A stretch of DNA of 11,615 bases, from the NCBI GenBank assembly GCA_026770585.1, contig MU646354.1, positions 521,743 to 533,357 of the forward strand. Direction: 5' to 3'. This document shows, in pieces, positions 1-6,718 of the stretch (positions within the stretch are counted from its first letter, which is position 1; the number at the start of each line of letters is the position of its first letter). The notes below the pieces were generated by a model. It ran no database searches. It was not told where the DNA came from and saw nothing but the letters and a program-made list of their open reading frames with translations. The DNA is from Baffinella frigidus (taxonomy: Eukaryota > Cryptophyceae > Cryptomonadales > Baffinellaceae). The translations under genes were made by a program, and so were the position numbers.

Positions 1-411
1 AGTTACTAGTAGTTGCTATGGATAACTACTAGGAGTTACTAGGAGTTACTAGGAGTCACTAGGACTTACTAGGAGTTACTAGGAGTTACTAGTAATAACG
101 TTTGCCCCCCTCCGCAGCTGGAGCTCCTATCAGGGGCGCACCTTCTCAACGCCATGAGTTACTAATTACTAGGAGTTACTAGGAGTTACTAGTAAATCTA
201 CTAGGAGTTACTAGGAGTTACCAGGAGTTACTAGGAGTTACTAGCAGCAACTACTATGAGTTACTGCGAGTTACTGTGAGTTACTAGGAGTTACTAGGAG
301 TTACTAGGAGTTACTAGTAATAACTACTAGGAGTTTCAAGAAGTCACTAGTAATAACTACTAAGAGTTACTAGGAGTTACTAGGAGTTACTAGGAGTTAC
401 TAGTAATAACG
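1..411. repeat. GAGTTACTAG decamer satellite, first block
   Basis: Near-continuous tandem copies of a 10-bp unit, GAGTTACTAG, run through this block with point variants (GAGTCACTAG, GACTTACTAG, GAGTTACCAG). They are interrupted by an echo of exon 1 at 103-153. Sub-arrays repeatedly end in ACTAGTAATAAC, and this ending directly joins the acceptor regions at about 101 and 405. The block lies in the intron upstream of the 429 exon. The same decamer recurs at 3828-4002, 4130-4315 and 5000-5405, so it is a local intronic satellite. No protein-coding sense is evident. Confidence 0.93.
103..153 (+). pseudogene. Echo of exon 1: acceptor plus first ~33 nt of exon
   Basis: This segment copies 411-461. 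It has the same GTTTGCCCCCC tract, the same GCAG acceptor and the exon start CTGGAGCT..ATCAGGGGCGCACC, continuing to TTCTCAAC. It then breaks off into the decamer satellite. Translated in the exon frame it keeps L-E-L-x-S-G-A-H-L-L-N, with Pro changed to Leu, before running into satellite. It has no donor in the right place, so it is read as a truncated tandem duplicate across the 3' splice site. Confidence 0.8.
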
Positions 412-428
412 TTTGCCCCCCCCCGCAG

Positions 429-541
429 CTGGAGCTGCCATCAGGGGCGCACCTTCTCAACACGAAGCTCGCGGACGCGTTGAACCTCCCGATGATCTGG
501 AGCACGGACGCGATCGGCCACCCCCGCCCGGGCCGCACGAG
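429..541 (+). CDS. Gene A exon 1: BioD-like P-loop (phosphotransacetylase N-terminal type) domain
   Basis: This is an internal exon of 113 nt (37 codons plus 2 nt). It is preceded by a C-rich tract and GCAG, and followed by the donor GTGCTG. It encodes SGAHLLNTKLADALNLP followed by MIWSTDAIG and HPRPGRT. In BioD/phosphotransacetylase-N P-loop proteins, a stretch of the form 'xxNxxLAxALxxPxxxxxDxxIG' lies in the middle of the domain, after the P-loop. That resemblance, plus the phase-correct fit to the following exons, is the basis for the call. The GxxxxGKT nucleotide-binding loop is not in the window and should lie upstream. The exon has strong third-position GC, unlike the surrounding AT-richer introns. 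Both flanks carry partial copies of it (103-153 and 910-1085). The family assignment comes from pattern memory and is moderate; that this is coding sequence is firmer. Confidence 0.68.
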
Positions 542-595
542 GTGCTGCACTGCCAGGCCAGAGATTTTGCAAAAGCCAATTCACCCACAAAACCA

Positions 596-746
596 GAATT
601 TCACGGGGAAACGGTTTTGAATTAAAACTTTCTGGCAATGAAATTTACTACACACAATGAGTTTTGCTAGTAATATTAAAGCGTCCGTGTAGTAAATTTC
701 AGTGAATCCAATGGTTTTAATTTAAAACCGTTTCCCTGTGAAATTC
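596..746. mobile_element. Fold-back (MITE-like) element in gene A intron
   Basis: The left arm starting GAATTTCACGGGGAAACGG and the right arm ending CCGTTTCCCTGTGAAATTC are inverted copies about 58 nt long, with a loop near 655-690. It lies 54 bp downstream of the exon 1 donor. The inner arms (..TTTACTACAC / GTGTAGTAAAT..) and the loop motif TAGTAATATTAAAGC are shared with the element at 2712-2852, where the loop is in the opposite orientation. The two therefore look like one family. No coding capacity is seen, so it would be non-autonomous. Confidence 0.8.
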
Positions 747-895
747 GGCTTGGCTTGGATTGTGTATCGTTGTTTCGGGGATCGAGAATTCGAAACAACA
801 CGGTTACTGTCAGCTCATCTAGCATTTTATGCTCGGTCAGGCATGGGTTTGATGGCAAGATTGTGTGGTTAGGGTTTAGAGTGGGGGGGTTAGGG
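744..895. repeat. Diverged direct repeat, copy 1 (pairs with 1522-1670)
   Basis: A stretch of about 150 bp starting TTCGGCTTGGCTTGGATT and running through TCGGGGATCGAGAA, AACAACACGGTTACTGTCA and the G-rich end is repeated with substitutions and small indels at 1522-1670. Both copies are in the same orientation in the same intron, suggesting an old segmental duplication of roughly 780 bp offset. Confidence 0.7.
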
Positions 896-909
896 GTTGG
901 GGTGTGGGA

Positions 910-986
910 CCTTCCGATGATCTGGAGCACCAACGCGATCTGGATCAGAGAGGAAGAGAGAGATAGAGAGAGAGCGAGCGAGAGAA

Positions 987-1021
<35 letters not shown>

Positions 1022-1085
1022 GAGAGAGAGAGAGAAAGAGAGAGCACCGACGCGATCGGCCACCCCCACCCGGGTCGCACCAGGT
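910..1085 (+). pseudogene. Echo of exon 1 3' half, split by a GA tract
   Basis: Bases 910-945 copy the exon 1 segment ACCTCCCGATGATCTGGAGCAC..ACGCGATC. Bases 1045-1085 copy the end, GCACCGACGCGATCGGCCACCCCC..CCCGGG..CGCAC.AG followed by GTATTG, so the 3' splice-donor edge is included. Between them lies a purine tract of about 95 bp (GAGAGA/GGAAGAG). The motif GAGCACC(A/G)ACGCGATC occurs on both sides of the tract, so the microsatellite sits between duplicated exon pieces. The copy cannot encode the exon continuously and is considered dead. Confidence 0.75.
946..1045. repeat. GA-rich microsatellite
   Basis: This is an almost uninterrupted purine run of GAGA with occasional GGAG, GCGAG and AAAG variants. 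It splits the exon 1 echo. Its translations (RERERE / SLSLSL) are low complexity and are not treated as genes. Confidence 0.92.
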
Positions 1086-1117
1086 ATTGAAACAGAGCTA
1101 CACAACCACGGACAGCT

Positions 1118-1190
1118 CACCACGCCAGAGCCTTGGAAGGGGTCGCCAAAAGTCAATTCCTCCTCAGGGTAGTGGTTTTCAAAAGTCAAC
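1118..1190. repeat. Dispersed repeat copy (pairs with 10587-10650)
   Basis: ACCACGCCAGAG.CTTGGAAGG followed by CGCCAAAAGTCAATT, CCTCA and GGTTT.CAAAAGT is shared, in the same orientation, with 10587-10650 about 9.5 kb downstream. That copy lies inside the gene B intron. Identity is high but not perfect. The nature of the repeat is unknown. Confidence 0.7.
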
Positions 1191-1275
1191 AACCGCTTTC
1201 AGACGCAGTTTTAAAAAATCAACACTCTCCTGCACTCTGGCGTGGCAGGTGCAGGGCAGGGAGAAGTGTGAGGGC

Positions 1276-1276
<1 letters not shown>

Positions 1277-1330
<54 letters not shown>

Positions 1331-1350
1331 TAGAGCGAGAGCGAGAGAGA
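1277..1350. repeat. GA microsatellite, second block
   Basis: AGAGAGAGATAGAGAGAGAG-type dinucleotide run with GCGAGA interruptions towards its 3' end. No gene is seen between 1351 and 1520. Confidence 0.92.
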
Positions 1351-1521
1351 AACCCGAGTGCCCCTGGAGGGTGCCTGGTTCTGTCTCGGTCTATTCGTGT
1401 CACCAATTTCGTGATACCTGCCTCTTTCCCGCTCTAAAGGTGACAGATCTGTGCCCAAACCCCCGTATGTCAACTTAAGGAAAGTCGGTCAACCCGAGCG
1501 AGGCAGAGCTAGGTATTGTAG

Positions 1522-1670
1522 AATTCGACTTGGCTTAGATTTTGTTTCGGGGTATCGGGGATCGGGAAAGAGAAAACAACGCGGTTATTGTCACGTCCAT
1601 CTGAAGGTCTATGCTCTGTGAGGCAAGGTTTCGATGACGAGATAGCGCGGTAAGGGTATGGGGAGTGGGG
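1522..1670. repeat. Diverged direct repeat, copy 2 (pairs with 744-895)
   Basis: Second copy of the segment described at 744. It runs from TTCGACTTGGCTTAGATTTTG through AACAACGCGGTTATTGTCA to the G-rich GGGGAGTGGGG end. Confidence 0.68.
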
Positions 1671-1673
1671 TGG

Positions 1674-1783
1674 ACACCCTAATTCCAGCCAGCCTAATTC
1701 CGCATTCCGTAGGGTGCTTTGGTAGGCAATACAGTAGGGCGCTACGGAACACCGGAATTAGGATGCCGCCGGAATTAGGGTGT
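1674..1783. mobile_element. Fold-back element with ACACCCTAATTCC ends
   Basis: The left arm ACACCCTAATTCC(AGCCAG)CCTAATTCC.. and the right arm ..GGAATTAGG(ATGCCGCC)GGAATTAGGGTGT are inverted copies about 45 nt long, separated by a short spacer. Each arm holds the heptanucleotide-like CCTAATTCC twice. The right end is followed by TGTGTCCGTGTATTACCGACT, which recurs at 2260-2280. No coding capacity. Confidence 0.75.
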
Positions 1784-1806
1784 GTGTCCGTGTATTACCG
1801 ACTGAG

Positions 1807-2062
1807 TATACGTATCCTCTAGCCGGTTTTATAGCATTATAATCACTTTAGTTGGAGCCATTTATACGACCTTTGGCCTGTAGTAAAGATCTCAAAATTT
1901 CATCGCAGCTCGAATTTTTTTAGCAGATTCTGGAGCTGAAGGCCAAATCTCGAGGATCTGCGCTTTCAGATTTCAAAAAGGATGAAATTTAGGGGTGAAA
2001 TTCAGCAGAATACCGGTAACCTCCATTTATGACTTACGAAATGAAACCGGCTAGAGGATACA
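1807..2062. repeat. Short inverted repeat bracketing a unique ~200-bp segment
   Basis: GTATCCTCTAGCCGGTTT at about 1810-1830 and AAACCGGCTAGAGGATAC at about 2043-2060 are perfect inverted copies of about 18 bp. They bracket an A+T-richer segment (1835-2040) that matches nothing else in the window. The arrangement resembles terminal inverted repeats of a small non-autonomous DNA element. No target duplication could be assigned with confidence. Confidence 0.6.
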
Positions 2063-2195
2063 CAGACGGGCGTGTTTCTGTGACGATCCTCCTTCAAAAC
2101 TAATAATGTCGGCTAAATTGTTTTAATGATGAGACGATATCAAGTGGGGCAGAGCGAGTGTACGTATCAAACGGGTTTTGTTTTTGTACCGGCAG

Positions 2196-2243
2196 GGTGC
2201 ACACGCTACTCGAGGAGGTCAACAGCATCCGACCCAAGGATGC
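2196..2243 (+). pseudogene. Echo of exon 2: acceptor plus first 48 nt
   Basis: This copies the start of the exon at 2372, including the upstream GGCAG acceptor. The two differ at only four sites over 16 codons. Three changes are synonymous (Leu, Val, Arg codons) and one gives Asn to Ser. The copy breaks off after the Lys-Asp-Ala codons into GTGTGTCCGTATATTAACGACT sequence, with no donor at the homologous point. It is read as a truncated duplicate of the intron/exon boundary, or possibly a retired alternative exon. Confidence 0.78.
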
Positions 2244-2271
2244 CCCCTCAATTATGGTGTGTGTCCGTATA

Positions 2272-2357
2272 TTAACGACTGTGTATACGTATACTAACGG
2301 GCGTATTTTTTTAATACGTATACTAACGGCCGTGAATATACGTATACTAACGGCCGT
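2272..2357 (+). promoter_or_regulatory. TACTAAC repeat array upstream of exon 2 acceptor (candidate branch points)
   Basis: Imperfect repeats of ACGTATACTAACGG(C/G)CGT place exact TACTAAC heptamers at 2292-2298, 2331-2337 and 2345-2351. The last is about 20 nt before the GCAG acceptor at 2368-2371, with a T-run between. TACTAAC is the optimal branch-site sequence known from yeast. Its use here is inferred from sequence and distance only. Confidence 0.5.
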
Positions 2358-2371
2358 GGTTTTTTTGGCAG

Positions 2372-2459
2372 GGTGCACACGCTGCTCGAGGAGGTGAACA
2401 ACATCAGACCCAAGGATGCGCTCAAGCACGTGCCCCTCGCCGGCATCATCGCTACCGAG
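2372..2459 (+). CDS. Gene A exon 2: BioD-like P-loop domain, middle
   Basis: This exon is 88 nt (1 nt plus 29 codons). It is preceded by TTTTTTTGGCAG and followed by GTACGC. Its first base completes the split AG codon left by exon 1 (Arg), so the phases agree. It encodes VHTLLEEVNNIRPKDALKHV followed by PLAGIIATE. In BioD/phosphotransacetylase-N proteins, a helix after the 'xxIG' segment is followed by a hydrophobic strand of the type 'GVIxNKV', and PLAGIIATE sits where that strand is expected. The intron before it is about 1.8 kb. A truncated copy of its 5' part lies 176 bp upstream (2196-2243). Coding status is well supported by codon-third-position differences between the two copies. Family membership is inferred. 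Confidence 0.72.
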
Positions 2460-2529
2460 GTACGCTGTCCACTTTGCACGTGATCGTGATCAATCAAAAG
2501 TCAACTCCCTTGCACGCTCCAACAGGTTG

Positions 2530-2610
2530 TTGGAAGTTGGCATAAGTTGACTCGAATGCAAGATGACTCTGAGTTGGAAGTTGGCATAAGTTGACTCGAA
2601 GGCAACATGA
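2530..2610. repeat. Tandem duplication, two 37-bp copies
   Basis: TTGGAAGTTGGCATAAGTTG continuing to ACTCGAA.GCAA.ATGA occurs at 2530-2566 and 2574-2610 with two mismatches, 44 bp apart start to start. It lies in the intron after exon 2. Confidence 0.85.
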
Positions 2611-2711
2611 TTTGACTTTTGCAATTGCCTCCCCTCAGGTCCAGCGTAGACAGGCTTTACAATCTACAAAGGCTTGATGTCCTCGACTCTCGCGAGATTC
2701 TTGAGGACACA

Positions 2712-2852
2712 TTTATCCGGGGAAACCTGTTGTTCTTTAGTTTGATGGCCACGAAAATTACTACACAACTGCTTTAATATTACTAATAAGAACGAACCGT
2801 GTAGTAATTTTCGTTGACCTCAAACTGAAGAAAAATAGGTTCCCCGGATAAA
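2712..2852. mobile_element. Fold-back element with TTTATCCGGGGAA ends
   Basis: Left arm 2712-2766 (TTTATCCGGGGAAACCTGTT..ATTACTACAC) and right arm 2798-2852 (GTGTAGTAAT..AGGTTCCCCGGATAAA) are inverted copies. The ATCCGGGGA terminus is shared with the element at 9589-9737. The inner TTACTACAC and the loop AGTAATATTAAAGC are shared with 596-746, so at least three elements appear related. No open frame of significance. Confidence 0.83.
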
Positions 2853-2927
2853 CATCGCGCAGTGGATATGCAGGCATCGCATGCCTTCCTTTTCATTTCT
2901 ACGGAGCTACGTCTCCCCAAGAACCCC

Positions 2928-3072
2928 TCACCACACGGTGTGCTACGAGGGTTTCGTTGACCCTGGATTCCAGGGTGATACGTGGCCAATTTTCATCATA
3001 AAAATCCGCAAAGTTAATTGTCTTCAGGCAAGTTGACTTTTGATGAAAGGTTCGTAGTCCACCGTGTGGTGC
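2928..3072. repeat. Dispersed intronic repeat family C, copy 1
   Basis: Landmarks, in order: CCTCACCACACGGTG, a TTTCGTTG block, GTACGTGGCCAATTT, AGTTAATTGTCTTCAGG, CAAGTTGACTTTTGATGAAA and TCGTAGTCCACCGTGTGG. The same landmarks in the same order occur at 3446-3592 and 10191-10326. The core motif GTTGACTTTTG or its complement also occurs singly at several other places. The origin is unknown; it could be an old non-autonomous element. Confidence 0.72.
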
Positions 3073-3220
3073 CGTCTTTCTACTGAGATGTGTGTCCGCG
3101 AGAATCTCTGATGCCGCTGAAGCACTCTGATGCCGTCAGCTCCTCGCTATCGGGTATCTGGTCGGCTCCTGGCCCCGTGGACAATACCATCGCCGCTGGG
3201 TGCATGCCAGCTTCTTCAGA

Positions 3221-3339
3221 ACCAAGAACCAAGAACCAAGCCTGATCGCTACCCAGATACGGAAGGAGCGGACCCGGGAGTCATGCATCGCGTACAGCAA
3301 GTCAGGCGACTGGCTTGCCAAGCCAGGCGACTGGCTTGC
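3221..3339. repeat. Two short tandem repeats
   Basis: ACCAAGA-type heptamers (AACCAAG, three copies) lie at about 3221-3241. A 16-bp unit CAGGCGACTGGCTTGC occurs exactly twice, at 3303-3318 and 3324-3339. No exon was recognised between 2460 and 3703. Confidence 0.8.
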
Positions 3340-3445
3340 GCAACGTCAGCAGCTGACCCTCTTGCCCCGCAGAACCGTGCCAGCTGCCTTTCGTGCTCCG
3401 AAAGGGAGTCCCGCAAAACCCGCACACAGTGTGTACTTGGAAGGC

Positions 3446-3592
3446 ACCTCACCACACAGTGGCCTTCGACGCTTTCGTTGGGGCCGCAATTCTGGGTGGT
3501 ACGTGACCAATTTGCATTAGAAAAAACTTTCAAGTTAATTTTCTTCAGGCAAGTTGTCTTTTGATGAAAGCTTCGTCGTCCACCGTTTGGAC
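3446..3592. repeat. Dispersed intronic repeat family C, copy 2
   Basis: Second copy of the repeat described at 2928. It runs from CACCTCACCACACAGTGG to TTTTGATGAAAGCTTCGTCGTCCACCG. It ends about 110 bp upstream of the preferred start of exon 3. Confidence 0.72.
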
Positions 3593-3703
3593 CAGGAAGG
3601 ACACAGGCAGATGCCAGAGTCAGTTATCACCAAGGTTGCCACACTGCCTCTGCGTGGGTGCATACAAGACGCCCGGGTCCGTATTAATTACACTACCCGG
3701 CAG

Positions 3704-3798
3704 ATCCCGCCAGGGCGGCTGGAGGCAATCCGGGAGAAGATCACACTGGGGCTCGAGGAGCTTGACATCAAGACCATCGCTGCGATGCCTGTCGATAG
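3704..3798 (+). CDS. Gene A exon 3: BioD-like P-loop domain, end of fold
   Basis: This exon is 95 nt (31 codons plus 2 nt), between CCCGGCAG and the donor GTAACC. It encodes IPPGRLEAIREKITLGLEEL then DIKTIAAMPVD. The pattern 'xPPxxxExIxxxxxxxLExLxIxxxxxxPxD' is typical of the region after the GVIxNK strand in phosphotransacetylase-N/BioD-like proteins, where a helix leads to a strand ending in Pro-x-Asp. Exon 2 ends in phase 0 and this start is phase 0. The reading frame stays open upstream to 3554, and a second possible acceptor (GGCAG at 3605-3609) would add M-P-E-S-V-I-T-K and more; the later start fits the family spacing better. Two decayed copies of its 3' half follow at 4003 and 4316. 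Confidence 0.72.
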
Positions 3799-3827
3799 GT
3801 AACCCCGAAACCATATTCCCCCATTAC

Positions 3828-4002
3828 GAGTTACTACAAGTTACTAGGAGTTACTAGTTACTAGGAGTTACGAGGAGTTACTAGGAGTTACTAGGAGTTG
3901 CTAGGAGTTACTGGTTACTAGGAGTTACTGAGAGTTACTAGGAGTTACCAGTCAACACTGTTAGGAGTTACTAGGAGTTACTATGAGTTACTAGGAGTTA
4001 CT
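3828..4002. repeat. Decamer satellite, second block
   Basis: GAGTTACTAG units with variants. The block begins about 30 bp after the exon 3 donor and ends exactly where the first exon 3 echo begins. Confidence 0.92.
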
Positions 4003-4070
4003 AGAAGATCACGCAGGGTCTCGAGGAGCTTGACATCAAAACCATCGCTGCGATGATGTTGATAGATAAT
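4003..4070 (+). pseudogene. Echo 1 of exon 3, 3' half plus donor region
   Basis: AGAAGATCACGCAGGGTCTC onward copies 3735-3800. Over the first 17 codons it keeps E-K-I-T-x-G-L-E-E-L-D-I-K-T-I-A-A-M; three of the four substitutions there are synonymous. It then has a 1-nt deletion, and the GT donor is changed to AT. The sequence after it also matches the start of the real intron (CCTGAACC..CCCCATTA). The duplicated unit was therefore exon edge + intron start + satellite. Confidence 0.82.
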
Positions 4071-4129
4071 CCATACACCTGAACCTCCCCATTAGAAGTT
4101 AACCTCTCCACCAGGAGTTGACCTCCCCA

Positions 4130-4315
4130 CTGGGAGTTACTAGCAGTAACTAGTAGGTGTTACTAGGAGTTACTAGTAGTTACTAGTAGGAGTTACCAGG
4201 AGTTACTAGTAGTTACTAGTAAAAACTGTTAGGAGTTGCTAGGAGTTACTAGTAAAAACTGTTAGGAGTAACTAGGAGTTACTAGTAAAAACTGTTAGGA
4301 GTTACTAGGAGTTAC
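4130..4315. repeat. Decamer satellite, third block
   Basis: GAGTTACTAG units mixed with a 30-bp-scale higher-order unit in which TAGTAAAAACTGTTAGGAGT recurs about every 40 bp. It leads directly into the second exon 3 echo. Confidence 0.9.
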
Positions 4316-4384
4316 GAGAAGAACACGCTAAGCCTCGAGGTGCTTGATGTTAAGACCATTGCGGCGACGCCCGTCGACAAGCAA
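4316..4384 (+). pseudogene. Echo 2 of exon 3, more diverged
   Basis: GAGAAGAACACGCTAAGCCT onward copies the same exon 3 half in an unbroken frame (E-K-N-T-L-S-L-E-V-L-D-V-K-T-I-A-A-T-P-V-D). Changes are a mix of synonymous and replacement. The donor dinucleotide is lost (AAGCAA). It is older than echo 1 by divergence. Confidence 0.8.
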
Positions 4385-4463
4385 ACTCTACACCCTTGAA
4401 CATCATTGCATGCCTCATCATCATCATCATCGTCTTCTCCAGGGTGTGCCTAACGGATTGAGA

Positions 4464-4612
4464 CACCTTACCACTTAGCAGCCACCGAGGGCTTCACGGA
4501 TACAGTCCATCTAAACTATGTGTACCAGAATCTTATCCATCGCCCTGGATCTAACCGAAATTTCACCTTGAATTCAAGGTGAAAAGGTCTTCGGTCGCTG
4601 CTCAGTGGTAAC
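4464..4612. mobile_element. Fold-back structure containing a 24-bp perfect palindrome
   Basis: Outer arms TTACCACTTAGCAGCCACCGAGG (4467-4490) and CTTCGGTCGCTGCTCAGTGGTAA (4589-4612) are inverted copies with a few mismatches. Inside, 4561-4584 is a perfect palindrome centred on GAATTC (half-site TTTCACCTTGAA). It could be a small DNA-element relic; no target duplication was identified. Confidence 0.6.
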
Positions 4613-4730
4613 TGCACACTGTTTTGCAGCTTCATCCGGATCCTACAGTAGGCCTGTAGCGTGGGCCCTACGGTGGTCCTAGGGGGAGGTATCCCTCTAA
4701 CAGCAAGGAGTTACTAGACAGATTGATAAT

Positions 4731-4853
4731 CTATTGCCAACCAACCAGCGTCAGCACCGCACATGCTACACATTGTGCCACTTACTGTACCCCGTGTCGG
4801 CCGCTCATACGAGCATTTTTCGGATGGATTCTAACTCCACCTCCTACGAGGAG
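4731..4853. repeat. Dispersed repeat family D, copy 1 (pairs with 9213-9340)
   Basis: CCAACCAGCGTCAG, CCGCACATGC, ACTGTACCCCGTGTCGGCC, TTTTCGGATGGATTC and CTCCACCTCCTAC appear in the same order and spacing at 9213-9340. Similarity is about 120 bp long with scattered substitutions. Copies lie in introns of gene A and gene B. Confidence 0.78.
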
Positions 4854-4867
4854 TTACTAACACACAC

Positions 4868-4924
4868 TCAACCCTAAACCCTAAACCCTAAACCCTAAAC
4901 CCTAAACCCTAAACCCTAAACCCT
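4868..4924. repeat. Interstitial telomere-type array (CCCTAAA)n, block 1
   Basis: About eight perfect CCCTAAA heptamers in tandem, followed by CCCTCGTGTGGCAG and then exon 4, so the array ends about 10 nt from the acceptor. Plant/green-algal type telomere unit on the C-rich strand. It is interstitial, with genes on both sides. Confidence 0.95.
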
Positions 4925-4934
4925 CGTGTGGCAG

Positions 4935-4986
4935 CCGCATTCGGATGCGCACGCTCCGGGAAGTTGCCAACGTCCTCGGCGCCGAG
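4935..4986 (+). CDS. Gene A exon 4: linker into DRTGG domain (GC donor)
   Basis: This exon is 52 nt (1 nt plus 17 codons) and encodes RIRMRTLREVANVLGAE. Its first base completes the AG left by exon 3 (Ser), and it ends in phase 0. In phosphotransacetylase-N/DRTGG proteins the sequence 'xTxxExxxxLGAxVLxG' leads from the P-loop domain into DRTGG. The T-L-R-E-V-A-N-V-L-G-A-E segment joined to V-L-C-G-E-E of exon 5 reproduces this closely. The acceptor is GGCAG, just after the telomere-type array. The donor appears to be GC (GAG|GCAACC), since no GT is available at this point; this is unusual but known. Its 3' edge and the following intron bases are repeated several times in 5085-5435. Short length limits certainty. 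Confidence 0.65.
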
Positions 4987-4999
4987 GCAACCCCCCCAT

Positions 5000-5435
5000 T
5001 TACTATCAGTTACTAACTATGAGTTACTAACTAAGAGTTACTAGTAAACACTACTTGGAGCTACTAGAAGTTACTAGGATTTACTAAAGGCAACCGCCCC
5101 ATTTACTATGAGTTACTAGTAAACACTACTAGGAGTTACTAGGAGTTACTAGGAGTTACTAGAAGTTACTAGGTGTTACTAGGAGTTACTAGTAATACCG
5201 TCCTCGGCGCCAAAGGCGAGTCTGTCCCTCCTGAACCATTGCCCCGCGGACACTGTCCATCACCAGAGCACAAGTCCTCGAGGCTTTGTTTCAGGAGAAG
5301 GGACAGGATTTGCGCCAAGGCAACCGCCCCATTTACTATGAGTTACTAGTAAACACTAGGAGGAGTGACTAGGAGTTACTAGGAGTTACTAGGAGTTACT
5401 AGTAATAACGTCGTCGGCGCCAAGGCAAGCGCCCC
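5000..5435 (+). repeat. Decamer satellite interleaved with exon 4 edge echoes
   Basis: GAGTTACTAG arrays alternate with copies of the exon 4 / intron 4 junction. The real junction reads GGCGCCGAGGCAACC..CCCCATTTACTAT. Echoes are AGGCAACCGCCCCATTTACT near 5088, CCGTCCTCGGCGCCAAAGGC near 5198, GCGCCAAGGCAACCGCCCCA at 5312 and GTCGTCGGCGCCAAGGCAAG near 5410. The higher-order unit therefore contains the splice donor context plus satellite. None of the echoes keeps enough exon to be coding. Confidence 0.82.
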
Positions 5436-6218
5436 ACACGTAGGCGGCTAAGATATTGTGGGAGACACCCTGCCAAACCTCTGAATGTCGAGTGGGGGAC
5501 GCGGATGTGTTCCTGCTGCTACTGCAAAGCCTTGCCCCACCCTGTCCATCTAATCGCTTTAAAACGAATTTGGGTTCAAAAGGAAGTTTTGGTAGTAAAA
5601 AAAGATAAACGCATTCTAAAGCGTTAATTTCTGCTTTCAAATGTGGCCAGCCGCAACTTTAGGGATGGAAATTGGAGCCGTTTTGGGACGGATTTCGTCC
5701 CCCCGGGGGCTGTGGGGTTTCAGTAGGGACGACGGGGCATCGGTCATTCCTGCTGACGGGGCATTGTCAGTCAGCAAAACACGCTCTCATACCACAGTGC
5801 GTACACCAAACACCAAACCCTGCACCAACCCCTAAACGCTAAACCCTCACGTTTTTTTGGCGCGTGTGTGATCCGGTGCCGGCCGTGCGCTTGCTAAAAT
5901 ATCCCCTTTCTGCAGATGATCAAAGTATATAGAGGATACATAGCTCAGTAGATATGATGGCATGCGAGATTCTTGAGGAAACATAGCTAACCACGCCAAG
6001 TCATAAGTCGATATTTCTTTTTTACTACAAGATATTCACGTACAGTTGATTCTACCCGGGAAACACGCCAAAAGTGTTGGGAATTGGAGCTCTTCGTGGG
6101 CGCTACAATGTTTTTTAAAAAGAAGTTATACCAAGATAAGCCATCTATTGCGAACGAGTGTGTATGAAAATCCCACGTGTCACATGGTGTGGGTAGATAC
6201 GAAAGAACACGATTCTTG
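5436..6218. other. Intron sequence without recognised gene
   Basis: No exon candidate with both splice signals and a recognisable peptide was found. Bases 5803-5850 are degenerate telomere-like C/A-rich sequence (ACCAAACCCTGCACC, CCCCTAAACGCTAAACCCT). Bases 5877-5930 (GGCCGTGCGCTTGCTAAAAT.. GATCAAAGTATATA) are a diverged duplicate of 6506-6558. GAGATTCTTGAGGAAACATA at 5967 also resembles 2691-2711. Confidence 0.6.
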
Positions 6219-6331
6219 AGGATTCCCTCTTGTAGTCTGCCTAAACACGATTGGCTAATGCATGTTGGGGGGGGGGGGGGGGCAGGCTCTTTGCGGAGAG
6301 GAGATGCTAGACACGAACCACGCGGGGCAAC
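6219..6331 (+). pseudogene. Echo of exon 5: upstream flank, G-run, acceptor and first ~45 nt
   Basis: CCCTCTTGTAGTCTGCCTAA to TTGGCTAATGC copies 6559-6598. Then follow 16 G residues, CAG and the exon 5 copy (6286-6331), which preserves A-L-C-G-E-E-M-L-D-T-N-H-A-G-Q before diverging. The block is thus a duplicate of the whole 3' splice-site region of exon 5. It has no downstream donor and is probably dead. Confidence 0.8.
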
Positions 6332-6604
6332 TGCACTCGGAGCCACAACATTTCGCCTTCGTCAACTCCTCCTGAAAGCCAGAGCCTTGAGTCAAATGCC
6401 TGCTCCCAGATCAGGTCCATCTAAACGAAATGGCAACTTACTGCCGAGATCAGCTTTGTTGACTTACGGTGAAACACCCTGGCTCGCAGTGAACTGTCCG
6501 GTCCCGACCGTGTGCTTACTGACATACCCCCTGCCTACAAATAATCAAGGCCCGCATATACCCTCTTGTAGTCTACCTATTCACGATTTGCTAACGCTTG
6601 ACTG

Positions 6605-6718
6605 AACCCAGCACCCGGAACCCGAAAACCGGTACCCGGAACCCGGAACCCGGAACCCAGAACCCGGAACCCGAAACCTAAAACCCGAAACCCGGAACCC
6701 GAAACCCGAAACCCGGAA
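6605..6718. repeat. CCCGGAA / CCCGAAA minisatellite
   Basis: Tandem heptamers ACCCGGA and ACCCGAA (with CCCAGAA and CCTAAAA variants) cover about 110 bp. They differ from the telomere heptamer CCCTAAA by one or two bases and may derive from it. In the upstream echo (6219-6331) no such array lies between the flank and the G-run, so it was inserted or expanded after the duplication. Confidence 0.9.

Noticed and set aside
1-410. CRISPR-like regular repeats
   Set aside because: The unit is a contiguous 10-bp satellite without unique spacers, in an intron-rich eukaryotic sequence.
676-1473. Long open frames rich in Ser-Leu or Arg-Glu on both strands
   Set aside because: They are translations of GA/TC microsatellites, open in several frames at once, with no domain or splice context.
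3130-3564. 144-codon open frame and overlapping frames on both strands
   Set aside because: No recognisable motif. It overlaps a dispersed repeat and tandem 16-bp duplication, and has no matching splice structure with gene A.
5389-5835. Open frames of 64-83 codons on either strand
   Set aside because: No domain, no splice support. One starts within the decamer satellite.
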